Counted from the stretch's first letter, positions 18,017-26,763 are shown. The stretch: DNA of 64,000 nt from Methanobacteriota archaeon (GCA_009758405.1 WSBC01000016.1:62001-126000), one strand, 5' to 3'. Numbers and translations: made by a program. The notes: a model not told the origin generated them from the letters alone.

Positions 18017-18496
18017 TTAAATGCCCTCATTTTTATTCTCTTCTAAAATCCTTTTTTTCAAATCATCAACTATTTCCTTGGTAAAGTTCCTTTCTTTTTT
18101 CAAGCTGGTAAATCCGATTAAAAGAGAAATAGTTGAACCAACAATAGAAAATAAAATTAAAATATGTCCAACAAAACCTTTTGTGGTAAAAAATATTGCT
18201 ATAGAAAAACCTAAACCTACGATAGATCCAGTAATGGAATAGATAAAATAAAAAAAGGTTGTTACACCGGCATCAATTCTTTTTCTTAAAGATAATTTTT
18301 CTTCCATATTTCTTAATTCATTATAATACTTCCCTATTTCATTAAATTCTTTATTTTGACTTATCATATTTTTAATTTTATTATCTATTTCATCAATTTT
18401 ATTTTTTAATTCTTCACTACTTGGTAGATCTTCAATTTTATTAATTTTTTTTATTATATATTCTAAATAATTGTTAATAATTGAAATTACAGACAT
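18017..18496 (-). CDS. Hypothetical membrane protein with N-terminal coiled coil
   Basis: I do not recognise a family. The 159-residue product has an N-terminal region rich in E/K/I with heptad-like spacing (about residues 15-70: EELKNKIDEIDNKIKNMI), probably a coiled coil. Two hydrophobic segments follow (about 80-100 VTTFFYFIYSITGSIVGLGF; about 108-130 HILILFSIVGSTISLLIGF), with a charged C-terminal tail. It lies alone between an IS110 relic and a tnpB-element relic, with strongly AT-biased codons, so it may be accessory cargo. A role in membrane-associated defence or in shape would be speculation. Confidence 0.55.
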   Translation of the reverse strand: MSVISIINNYLEYIIKKINKIEDLPSSEELKNKIDEIDNKIKNMISQNKEFNEIGKYYNELRNMEEKLSLRKRIDAGVTTFFYFIYSITGSIVGLGFSIAIFFTTKGFVGHILILFSIVGSTISLLIGFTSLKKERNFTKEIVDDLKKRILEENKNEGI

Positions 18497-18530
18497 AAAA
18501 ATCTAAATAATTTTTTAATACTTAAACCTA

Positions 18531-19015
18531 GTGAAAATCCTTTTAAAAAAAAGATATTTTTTATTAGTTTTACAAATATTATATACCAAAAATTTCAATA
18601 TTCCTTTATTTTTGGAATCGATTCTATTCATCAATCTAATCACATCACCAAACTTTATTTTAATTAATGTAGTTTTTCTATCAATTCCTCTAATAATTTA
18701 GACCTCAGATCTAATATAAAGGTGCGTGGGAAGGTGTATCAGTGATAAAACTATAAAAGAAAGATACAAAAAACAGGTTAGGTATATAAGTCACTGACCC
18801 GAATAGAACATGGGAGGATCCTTCACTGTGATAAATGTGGTCTAACAATAGACAGGGGATATAAATGCATCAATAAATATATCAAAAAGGGGTCGGACAT
18901 GACTGAAACGATCCCAGCCCAATGAAGGGCTAAAAGGACCATCAAGTGAAGCAATGATCCAGTCAAAAGATGGGAAGCGAATATATTATGTAGAATTCTT
19001 AAATGGGATTTCTGC
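18531..19015 (+). mobile_element. Deletion derivative of the tnpB element (copy 2)
   Basis: The left 170 bases (18531 to about 18710) align with the left flank of the 24356-25766 element. At about 18720 the sequence jumps to the zinc-ribbon region of tnpB (GTGCGTGGGAAGG, then GAACATGGGAGGATCCTTCA, then the DRxxNAS part) and continues through the conserved 3' block. Frameshifts disrupt even this fragment. Ends show an imperfect inverted repeat: GTGAAAATCC at 18531-18540 and GGATTTCTGC at 19006-19015. It cannot encode TnpB and is a mobilisable relic at most. Confidence 0.7.
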
Positions 19016-19151
19016 AATGCCTAAATAACTAGGTTTGTCTCATATTCTCTATCTTAACATACAAATTTTGTATAAACAAAAAAATATTATAACAAAATTT
19101 TAATATTTTATTCGGATAATTTTTAAATATTTATTTTTTTAATATTCAAAT

Positions 19152-20693
19152 ATGATGCCTCAGGGTCTAGGCCATGAGGTTGTTTTGACCAGTGAGGCAG
19201 CAATTGCAAGTGATACCTTCGGAAACACACAGATAGGTTTTATAAGTGCATTACCTGAAAATATAATGAACGATAGGATTTCAAAGATATTTTTTAATGT
19301 AAAGGCAGATGAAAATGGTATTGTTAAGCATGCGCCTTATGGATTAGCAAAGGTAGAGGCAAAATTGAAGGAGATGAATTTGGATGTTGTTATAGCAAGC
19401 CCTTATGAACTTTACAAGGTAATAGGTGAAAGAACTAGGGTAGTTGGTATATATACAATGGATGGCCTAGGATATAGTTATGGCTCTGGCATTGTTTATT
19501 GGATGTTAAAACTAGCAGGTGTTCCTTACAAAGGATTACCTTATATTGCTAGATCATTTCATAATGTGCTTGATTTCCTCAATAGATCCACCTTTAGAAA
19601 AAATTTCAAGATAGTGGTGGGAGGTCCGGCAACATGGCAGATCACAGATACAAATTCACAAAAAGAGCTCGGCATAGATTATGTGTTTGAAGGAGAATTT
19701 GAAACAGATGGCCCTGCATTCTTTAAAAACTTACTTTCAGGAATAGAATTACCACCAAGGTTTATATCTAGGCCTGCTAACTTGAATGATATTCCTGTAA
19801 TCTTTACACCGAGTAATGGAGGAATGGTGGAGGTAACGAGAGGTTGTGGTAGAGGTTGTGCATTCTGTAGCGTGAATCTTAGTGGTATGATCAAGTCCTT
19901 CCCATTTGATGGCCATATTGATAAGGAAATAAAGGTAAACATTGAAAAGGGGGGAATAAGGAACATAGGTCTCCACAGCGAGGAATATTTTAGATACTCT
20001 GCAAATGGCATTGAACCAAGACCTGATAAGGTGATTGAGCTTACAAAAAAGGCCTATAACCTTGTTAAAAGTTATGGAGATGATCATACAATTTCAATAG
20101 ATTTTACCACTGCTGCTATTGCTGTTAGGTATCCTGATTTAATAAGTCAGGTGGCTGAATATATAAATGAAGGTGGAAGAAAAACTTTCATAGAGGTGGG
20201 GATTGAAACAGGATCACCAAGGTTAATTGAAAAATATATGAGAGGTAAAGTATTACCCTACAGACCAATTGAATATCCGGATATTATAGAAAATGGGATA
20301 GGTATACTTAATGATAATAACTGGGTTGTTGTTGGAACCATGATACTAAATTTCCCTGATGAAAAGGAGGAGGACATAATTGCAAATTTAGAGCTATTGG
20401 ACAGGCTCAAGAAATATGATATTTTAACCTTCCCATTACCTTTGATACCGGTGGCCACTTTTAGAAATAAAGGCTTCACTATCCTGGATGAAATTCTAGA
20501 GGATCCTTTAAAACATGAATTTATTAAAAGATCAATATTGAAGGCTTTTGATAGTATTCAGGGAAATGTTAACATTCTTGCAACAGGTACAAACAATATT
20601 TTTGAAAGGGTAAGCATAACTCTTCTGGGCAATTTCTTCCTAAAAATATTTAGGGACAGGATCATTAACCAATTGATCATAACTAAGGCCTAA
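19152..20693 (+). CDS. B12-binding-type radical SAM protein
   Basis: This is a 513-residue COG1032-type enzyme. The radical SAM cluster motif is CGRGCAFC with cysteines at 232, 236 and 239 (CxxxCxxC), followed by barrel motifs such as EVGIETGSPRL near 345. The N-terminal 200 residues have the alternating strand-helix pattern of a cobalamin-binding domain (VVGIYTMDGLGY, IVVGGPATW, YVFEGEFE), but the classic DxHxxG B12 motif is not evident. The opening VVLTSEAAIASDTFGN resembles a family known to me from methanogens and other archaea with no settled function. It stands alone next to mobile relics. It is a candidate for methylation or C-C bond formation on a lipid or cofactor. Confidence 0.8.
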   Translation: MMPQGLGHEVVLTSEAAIASDTFGNTQIGFISALPENIMNDRISKIFFNVKADENGIVKHAPYGLAKVEAKLKEMNLDVVIASPYELYKVIGERTRVVGIYTMDGLGYSYGSGIVYWMLKLAGVPYKGLPYIARSFHNVLDFLNRSTFRKNFKIVVGGPATWQITDTNSQKELGIDYVFEGEFETDGPAFFKNLLSGIELPPRFISRPANLNDIPVIFTPSNGGMVEVTRGCGRGCAFCSVNLSGMIKSFPFDGHIDKEIKVNIEKGGIRNIGLHSEEYFRYSANGIEPRPDKVIELTKKAYNLVKSYGDDHTISIDFTTAAIAVRYPDLISQVAEYINEGGRKTFIEVGIETGSPRLIEKYMRGKVLPYRPIEYPDIIENGIGILNDNNWVVVGTMILNFPDEKEEDIIANLELLDRLKKYDILTFPLPLIPVATFRNKGFTILDEILEDPLKHEFIKRSILKAFDSIQGNVNILATGTNNIFERVSITLLGNFFLKIFRDRIINQLIITKA

Positions 20694-20830
20694 AGCCTTT
20701 TTCCAATATTCTCTTCTTGAAAAGATTTAATTGAATTGTAAAGTATGTTTAAAAAAATTAGTTTTAATCCTTACATTTTAAAGATGTTCGTGATGATCTC
20801 ACAGAATTTTAGTTAAAAAATAAGATGAGA

Positions 20831-20915
20831 TGCAGGGGGAGGGATTTGAACCCTCGTAGTCCTACGACACGGGATCTTAAGTCCCGCTCCTTTGACCAGG
20901 CTCGGATACCCCTGC
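20831..20915 (-). tRNA. tRNA-Leu (anticodon TAA)
   Basis: On the minus strand the acceptor GCAGGGG pairs with CCCCTGC. The anticodon stem CGGGA/TCCCG encloses CTTAAGA (anticodon TAA). A long class II variable arm (TGTCGTAGGACTACG) and the T arm with GTTCAAATC are intact, and the discriminator is A. There is no intron and no encoded CCA. Its 5' end lies 3 bases after the sucD stop codon on the same strand. Confidence 0.95.
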
Positions 20916-20918
20916 TAA

Positions 20919-21788
20919 CTATTTCTTAAACTTCTTCTCCAGCAGGAGAGGTATATCCTGGGGATAATCGGCCACATCGACTCCGGCTGAATTAAGTGCC
21001 TTTATTTTGCTTTCTGCAGTTCCCTTGCCCCTGGTTATTATAGCACCTGCATGACCCATTCTTTTGCCCGGTGGAGCGCTTCTTCCTGCTATGTATGCAA
21101 CCACAGGCTTATTGAACTCTGTCCTTATATACTCAGCTGCGTCTTCCTCAGCTGTTCCACCTATTTCACCAATCAGTACTACTGCCCTTGTCTGTCTTTC
21201 CTTCTTCAACTCTTTAAGAACATCAATGAAACTAAGACCTACTATTGCATCTCCTCCTAGGCCTATTACGGTACTTTCACCCATACCATAATCTGTTATT
21301 GATTTTACTATTTCATATGTGAGAGTTCCTGATCTTGAAATAACTGCCACATTACCCTTTCTAAAAATATGGTTGGGCATAATACCTATCTTGGTCTTTT
21401 CGTGAACAACAGTTATACCAGGGCCATTAGGTCCTATTACAATAGCGTTCTTTAGCCTTGCCTCATTTACCATTGCCATTGAATCGTGTACAGGAACATG
21501 TTCGGTAAGAATATAAATCACCTTTATACCATGGTCCAGTGCTTCATAGAATGCATCCTTTACATATGGGGCAGGAACAGAGATCATGGTTGCTTCTGGT
21601 TCAAAATTAAGTGTTTCTTCTACGCTATCAAAAACTGGAACACCGTTCACAGTCGTCCCTGCCTTTCCAGGGCTTACACCTGCCACTACTTTTGTTCCAA
21701 ACTTTATCATTTCATTACTGTGGAATGAACCCTGATGTCCAGTAATACCTTGAACAATAACTTTTGTGTTTTTATTAATGTATACCAT
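20919..21788 (-). CDS. sucD: Succinyl-CoA synthetase alpha subunit
   Basis: The alpha subunit carries the phosphohistidine of the succinate + CoA + NTP reaction. The active-site histidine is H246 in MGHAGAI. The CoA-binding N-terminus has VQGITGHQGSFH, and GPNGPGITVVHE and SRSGTLTYEI are in their normal places. The 289-residue length is standard. It starts directly after the sucC stop (no spacer), so the pair is one leftward operon. It could take succinate from the methylcitrate cycle into the citric acid cycle, or make ATP in the other direction. The tRNA-Leu gene begins 3 bases beyond its stop. Confidence 0.95.
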   Translation of the reverse strand: MVYINKNTKVIVQGITGHQGSFHSNEMIKFGTKVVAGVSPGKAGTTVNGVPVFDSVEETLNFEPEATMISVPAPYVKDAFYEALDHGIKVIYILTEHVPVHDSMAMVNEARLKNAIVIGPNGPGITVVHEKTKIGIMPNHIFRKGNVAVISRSGTLTYEIVKSITDYGMGESTVIGLGGDAIVGLSFIDVLKELKKERQTRAVVLIGEIGGTAEEDAAEYIRTEFNKPVVAYIAGRSAPPGKRMGHAGAIITRGKGTAESKIKALNSAGVDVADYPQDIPLLLEKKFKK

Positions 21789-22910
21789 TCAATTCACCCC
21801 CTTAGTAATCATTGCATATATCTCAGCCACCTTTTTAACAGCATCTGGCATATTGGAATATGCATCTATCCCATTTTCCTTTAAAATCTGCCTTCCCTCT
21901 TCTTCATGAACACCGTTTAGCCTTACGACTATTGGTTGCCCGATTCCAAACTCCTTTTTTGCAATAACAATACCGTTTGCAACTGTGTCACACTTAGTAA
22001 CACCTCCAAATATGTTAACAAATATTATCTTTGGATTGGCCTTAAGTATCAGTGGGAATGCATTTTTTACAATATCTACACTGTCTGTACCACCAAGATC
22101 AAGAAAATTCCTGGGTCTCAAACCGTGGAGAAGGAGTGAATCAAGTGTAGCCATTGTGAGCCCTGCACCGTTTGCAATAACACCAACATCACCATCAAGC
22201 TCCACAAAGGAATAATCGCTTTCCTTAGCAATCCTTTCAAGCTCTGTCAAATCATCCAGGTTTATAGGTACATCCTTGTGTCTGAATAGAGAATCTGTAT
22301 CTACGATTACCTTTGAGTCTGCTGCAACAAGCTTACCTTCTTTTGTTATTACCAATGGATTTATTTCAACAAGTTCAGCATCGTATTCTTCAAAGAGTTT
22401 GCTCATCCTTGAAAGAAGATCAGAAAATTGCTTTCCAAGATCCCCTGATAGGTTAAGCTTCTTTGAGATTATTTTTGCAATATAGGCCGAATAGCCATGA
22501 ACAGGATCTATCCACTTCATATGTATCTTACTTTCTTCGACGCTCTCTATTTCCACACCCCCCTCAGTACTTGCCATCACCAGAGGTCTCCTTTTGCCCC
22601 TGTCTATGGTGATTGAAAGGTATAGTTCTTTTTCTATGTTTATTTTTCTTTCAACAAGAACATATTTTACTTTTGATCCCTTGATTGTCTGTGATAATAG
22701 GTCCCTTGCATAATTCACTGCTTCTTCTTTATTGTTTGCAAACTTTATTCCTCCTGCCTTTCCTCTTCCACCTACAAGTACCTGCGCCTTAAGTGCTGCA
22801 GGAAAAATGTCATCCCTTATTTCCTCCGGTGCCTTTATTACATAACCTTCAGGTACTGGAATTCCAAATTTTCTGAACAGCTCCTTTCCCTGGAACTCAT
22901 AAAGGTTCAT
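21789..22910 (-). CDS. sucC: Succinyl-CoA synthetase beta subunit
   Basis: The beta subunit has the N-terminal ATP-grasp domain (MNLYEFQGKELFRKFGIPVPEGYV, KAQVLVGGRGKAGGIK, LVEINPLVITKEG) and the C-terminal CoA-ligase domain with NGAGLTMATLDSL, NFLDLGGT and NIFGGVTKCD. The 373 residues are near the family norm of 380-390. It is first gene of sucCD. A short divergent spacer of 58 bases separates it from the small Pop5-like gene, so promoters of both lie there. Nucleotide preference (ATP or GTP) cannot be told from inspection. Confidence 0.95.
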   Translation of the reverse strand: MNLYEFQGKELFRKFGIPVPEGYVIKAPEEIRDDIFPAALKAQVLVGGRGKAGGIKFANNKEEAVNYARDLLSQTIKGSKVKYVLVERKINIEKELYLSITIDRGKRRPLVMASTEGGVEIESVEESKIHMKWIDPVHGYSAYIAKIISKKLNLSGDLGKQFSDLLSRMSKLFEEYDAELVEINPLVITKEGKLVAADSKVIVDTDSLFRHKDVPINLDDLTELERIAKESDYSFVELDGDVGVIANGAGLTMATLDSLLLHGLRPRNFLDLGGTDSVDIVKNAFPLILKANPKIIFVNIFGGVTKCDTVANGIVIAKKEFGIGQPIVVRLNGVHEEEGRQILKENGIDAYSNMPDAVKKVAEIYAMITKGVN

Positions 22911-22968
22911 CGTACCACCTTTCTAGTATAAGGGAACCTTTATTAAATAATTTTTTCATTTCATATCC

Positions 22969-23259
22969 ATGGTAGTAAAGGATAAAATAGGAAGAAAAAG
23001 GTACGTAATAATTTACAATGTAAAAGATCTTGGATTAATTCTTAAATCAATTTCAAAAAAATTCAAAATAGATTTCCAATTTATATTTAAAAGTGGACAT
23101 TACGCTGTTGTTAGGGTTAAGCATTGGGACAAGGAAAGGTTTGTTTCATTGTTGAACGATTTTAATGTTCCTACATTAAAGGTAACTGGAACTATTAAGA
23201 AGGCTAAGGAAATAATAAAAAACAGGGAACTAGGGAACAATGGATCTCAATCTTCTTAA
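22969..23259 (+). CDS. Probable RNase P protein component 2 (Pop5/Rpp14 family)
   Basis: This 96-residue basic protein begins KDKIGRKRYVIIYNV. Its second half is YAVVRVKHWDKERFVSLLNDF, then LKVTGTIKKAKEI. The order of a charged start, a beta strand with RY, then an ILRV-like strand and a VxGTIKKA end matches archaeal Pop5, a protein subunit of the tRNA 5'-processing ribozyme. The middle is shorter than in well-known members, so the call is probable rather than certain. Its end overlaps the convergent DUF763 gene by 30 bases. In many archaea pop5 sits beside proteasome genes; that context is absent. Confidence 0.6.
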   Translation: MVVKDKIGRKRYVIIYNVKDLGLILKSISKKFKIDFQFIFKSGHYAVVRVKHWDKERFVSLLNDFNVPTLKVTGTIKKAKEIIKNRELGNNGSQSS

Positions 23260-24306
23260 TGCCTCTCTTCTTTCCTTTGCCTCAATTCCCTCAAGCATAC
23301 CCTTTAAGAATTCTATTGATTCATCGTATGATTTCCTATCAACAGGCCTGGGAACACCGTCCTTTCCACCTAGGGCAAATGAATATTTTACAGGATCCTC
23401 CCATGATGACTCAGCACCGTAAACAATGTTTGCTATATATGCAAGTGCCCTTACAGTTGCAGGTCCAACACCCTTAAGTGCCACCATTTCTTCATAGTTT
23501 TTCGGCTGAAATTCGTATATTTCCCTGAGTACATTCCAATTTATTTTCCAGGGCATTTCTATATAAGGTATTCCAGAAAAATCCTCAAGTCTTTTGAAAC
23601 CGCTACCTTCCACCACAAGATTTTTAATTTTTTCAGGCCCTTCCCTTACAATATCAAGTGAAAACTTTCTAGTCTCTTCACTTTTTCTTGATGTGAGGTT
23701 AAGAACATTCTCCAGTATCACCTGTGAAAAAATACCAGAATGTGGCTCATTAACATATGATGATACATTTTTACCATACCAGTGATACCTTCTTGCATAC
23801 CTTCTTTCCTCGTTCATACCTTGCTGTATAACAGCCCATTCACCATTTTCTGTGAAAATTATGCTATGAAAATATATTGAAAAACCATCCTGGACCAATG
23901 TATTATCCACCTTTGCGGACATCCTTGATGAATATTGAAGAATTTTTGTTTTACTATCCTCTATTCCTTTTATCTCAGCAATTTCCGCTATTTCATTAGG
24001 GGTTGTAATAGCATTTTTGCCCTTACCCCCTGCAATATATATACCCAGATCTTTTTTGTCCAGTGCCTCCTTCATTGCACCCATCAAAACTGTTGTTGTT
24101 CCAGAGGAATGCCAGTCAAACCCTATCACCATTGAAAATGCCTGAAAAAAATAAGGATTGCTTATTCTTTTGATTAATTCAAGCTTTCCAAATTCATTTA
24201 TTATTAATTCTGAAATTTCTCCAGATAATTTTACCATTCTCTCAAATAGCCATGGAGGTGCCTTTCCATAATGAAGGGGCAAATCAGCTATTCCAGACCT
24301 TTCCAT
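23230..24306 (-). CDS. DUF763 domain protein
   Basis: This 358-residue protein of the DUF763 family is conserved in many archaea and some thermophilic bacteria without known function. Recognisable blocks are the start SGIADLPLHYGKAPPWLF, FDWHSSGTTTVLMGAMKEAL, WAVIQQGMNEERRYARRYHW, and near the end EEMVALKGVGPATVRALAYI, which is a helix-hairpin-helix and suggests nucleic acid contact. The tail SFALGGKDGVPRPVDR is also typical. Leftward, convergent with the Pop5-like gene. The start is set by the conserved MERSGIADL. The helix-hairpin-helix is seen; a DNA or RNA role is inferred. Confidence 0.85.
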   Translation of the reverse strand: MERSGIADLPLHYGKAPPWLFERMVKLSGEISELIINEFGKLELIKRISNPYFFQAFSMVIGFDWHSSGTTTVLMGAMKEALDKKDLGIYIAGGKGKNAITTPNEIAEIAEIKGIEDSKTKILQYSSRMSAKVDNTLVQDGFSIYFHSIIFTENGEWAVIQQGMNEERRYARRYHWYGKNVSSYVNEPHSGIFSQVILENVLNLTSRKSEETRKFSLDIVREGPEKIKNLVVEGSGFKRLEDFSGIPYIEMPWKINWNVLREIYEFQPKNYEEMVALKGVGPATVRALAYIANIVYGAESSWEDPVKYSFALGGKDGVPRPVDRKSYDESIEFLKGMLEGIEAKERREALRRLRSIVP

Positions 24307-24355
24307 GTATATTTTATCAACTTATTTAATTTTAAACTTTTGCTTCCAAAGCCTA

Positions 24356-25766
24356 GTAGAAATCATTTTAAAAAGAATGATTTATTAAATTTTTTATTTA
24401 TTTTGTGAGTGTTGCATAACAAAAATTTCATAATTAAATTCTTTCTGGAATTGATTCTATTAATCGAGCTATTCAAATACCAAAATTTCTTTTTAATTAA
24501 TGTACCTTTTCTATTAATTCCATCTATAATCCCTCAATTTTGATAGAAATCCTTATATTTATGTTTTAAATAATATTTTTGTAATGCTTGCATTTAAATC
24601 TGTTACCCAGCCATATTCACCTTCCCCTCTTATCAAGGATCTTATGAAAAGGTATATTGATGCTATCAATTTATGCATTGATATAGCAATTGAAAAGAAC
24701 ATAACCTCAAGAAATTCTTTATCAAATGAAGCATATAAAATAATCTCAAGATATAACCTTCCATCATATTATTATGTGGAAATCATAAACAAAGCCATTG
24801 CCCTTGTTAAAAACTACAGGAAGAGGTTGAGGAAGGGACAAAAGGTCTCGAAACCCAGGGTAGGTAAATTGACACTTTCATCCTATTATGGATTCAAAAT
24901 AGATGGAGAATATCTCATTATACCCACCTCCAATGAAAAATATAGAAGATCCTATGAAAAAATAGAATTGAACAATTATGTGCGAGGGAAAATATCTAAT
25001 GTTGAAGTTAGATCATTTACAATAAGTGAAGGTAGATTATCATTAACAATAGGAAAGGAGGTATCATTAATTGAGTGCAATAATACAGTTGGTGTTGATA
25101 GAAACATAAGAAATATAACTGTGGGAAATGAGTATCACTACAAAAGATATGATGTATCTGAGGTGGTAAAGATAAAGAATAGGTACAGGAAAAAGGTATC
25201 ACACTTCAAGAGGAATGACAGAAGAATAAGGAAGAAGATAGAGGAGAAGTATGGTAGGAGGTCAAGTAGCAGGGTAAATCAGATATTGCATAAAATAAGC
25301 AAGGATATTGTAAAAGATGCAATAAAAAACAATGAGGCAATCGTCCTTGAAAACATTAAGGGAATTAGGAATATAACAAAGAAGGGGGATTACAAGGGTA
25401 AGGATTATAGATTCCTTTTCAACAATGCATTCCCATATGGCAAATTAGAGTTCCAGATCAAATATAAGTGTGCGTGGGAAGGTTTACCAGTAATAGAGCT
25501 ATCAAGGAAAGATACAATGAATACAAGCAGGACATGTTCGGTATGTGGGTCATTGTCCAAATAGAACATGGGAGGATCCTTCACTGTGATAAATGTGGTC
25601 TAACCATAGACAGGGATATAAATGCATCATATTGAAAAGAGATTGTACATGACTAAAACGATCCCAGCACAATGTAGGGATAAGAGAACCATCAAGTGAG
25701 GCAATGATCCAATCAAAAAATGAAGAGCAGATGATGGTAAGTAGGATCCCTAGGTAGGATTTCTAC
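24356..25766 (+). mobile_element. TnpB-encoding insertion element (copy 3, most complete)
   Basis: A 1.4 kb element with matching ends: GTAGAAATC at 24356-24364 and its exact complement GATTTCTAC at 25758-25766. It carries only a tnpB (orfB) gene and no tnpA-type transposase, so it belongs to the IS605/IS607-related TnpB-only class. The left 230 bases and the right 100 bases are shared with the relics at 18531-19015 and 9317-9590. Inverted terminal repeats are not typical of IS605, whose ends are subterminal hairpins, so the subfamily is open. Confidence 0.7.
24584..25755 (+). pseudogene. tnpB: TnpB RNA-guided nuclease, frameshifted in the zinc ribbon
   Basis: The first 326 codons read as a TnpB: an N-terminal KSVTQPYSP region, the RuvC first aspartate in TVGVDRNIRN, the glutamate in IVLENIKGI, and the first zinc-ribbon pair TCSVCG. 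The frame then hits TAG at 25562. Removing one lost A from the run at 25559-25561 restores IEHGRILHCDKCGLTIDRDINAS, giving the second CxxC and the last RuvC aspartate. A second small deletion near 25633 breaks the tail. A conserved 3' stretch to about 25755 is open in another frame (EPSSEAMIQSKN). The catalytic aspartate is therefore lost from the expressed protein unless the frameshift is bypassed. Confidence 0.8.
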
Positions 25767-25800
25767 AAAGCCGGAATTGAGATTTAATAAATTTATAATT

Positions 25801-26763
25801 CTATTCCTTACTATTTTCATGGAGATATTTTCTGTATAATAATATTGGTGCATCTGCCTGAACAAGAAGCTCTTTATTGGATATATCGCTGTATTTTGGA
25901 ATTTGTGATGTCACAACACCCCTGTCCTGTTTTAAAACCACCCTGTTAAATATCATGAAAATGTAATTTATTAAAGAAGATATAAGAGGTATCTTGATGA
26001 ATTTTTGATAAAGCCTAACATATAAAATGGTTCTATTTTCATCCTCAGGAACAAAGGCCGCCATCACCCTCAATTTATCACTAATTATATTTTGCCAGTA
26101 GTTTGGTAAAATCAACTGCAACCTACCTGTGCATTCATCTTTCTTTATTTCATTTTGTTTTTTTGGTAACTGTCCCCTATCCACCTCGTTGAAGACCCAA
26201 ACATTCAACACATCTCCTTCCAATTCTACTATTGGACCGTTAACTAATGTTCTGTTACCCCTTCCTATTGTTGTTCTATGAACGAATGGAAGATGTGATA
26301 CATCAAGCTGATTCTCTATTGCTCTTGTATAATTCACCTCCCATGTTTCCTTAATTGTTGAAAAAGAATATGAGTTATCAATACCTTCAAGCCATTTGAT
26401 CTCTTCCTCGGGTTCTTTATCACCATACCACATGAATATGAAATTCATAAACTCCTTTACCTTGAAACTTCTTACTCTATAATTGGGGTTAATTTTTGCA
26501 GATTTACCCAGGGAAGGGATCAAAACTGCAATTCCATTACCATCATATAGAAATCCATGGTAGGGGCATTGAACGCAATCATTCACTATTTTCCCCAGGC
26601 CCAGGTCTGCGCCTCTATGTGGGCATTTTGCATCAATGGCATGAACTTCATTTTTACTATCTCTCCAGAAAACGATATCAATTCCAAATCGCCTTACCTT
26701 TGTTATTCTATTCTTTTTAACCTCTTCAGAACTTAAAACAATATACCATTTATTTTTTAACAT
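25801..26763 (-). CDS. Rieske-type aromatic ring-hydroxylating oxygenase subunit
   Basis: This is a 320-residue Rieske non-haem iron oxygenase. The 2Fe-2S ligands are C47 and H49 (CPHRG) and C66 and H69 (CPYHG). The mononuclear iron site is ENQLDVSHLPFVH with H157 and H162. A later aspartate near TSQIPKYSD may be the third ligand or a bridge. The size and spacing resemble the single-component pheophorbide-oxygenase/PaO or vanillate-demethylase type rather than a naphthalene-type alpha subunit. No reductase or ferredoxin gene is beside it. It sits between a tnpB element and a DDE-transposase relic, so horizontal gain is likely. Substrate unknown. Confidence 0.85.
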   Translation of the reverse strand: MLKNKWYIVLSSEEVKKNRITKVRRFGIDIVFWRDSKNEVHAIDAKCPHRGADLGLGKIVNDCVQCPYHGFLYDGNGIAVLIPSLGKSAKINPNYRVRSFKVKEFMNFIFMWYGDKEPEEEIKWLEGIDNSYSFSTIKETWEVNYTRAIENQLDVSHLPFVHRTTIGRGNRTLVNGPIVELEGDVLNVWVFNEVDRGQLPKKQNEIKKDECTGRLQLILPNYWQNIISDKLRVMAAFVPEDENRTILYVRLYQKFIKIPLISSLINYIFMIFNRVVLKQDRGVVTSQIPKYSDISNKELLVQADAPILLYRKYLHENSKE

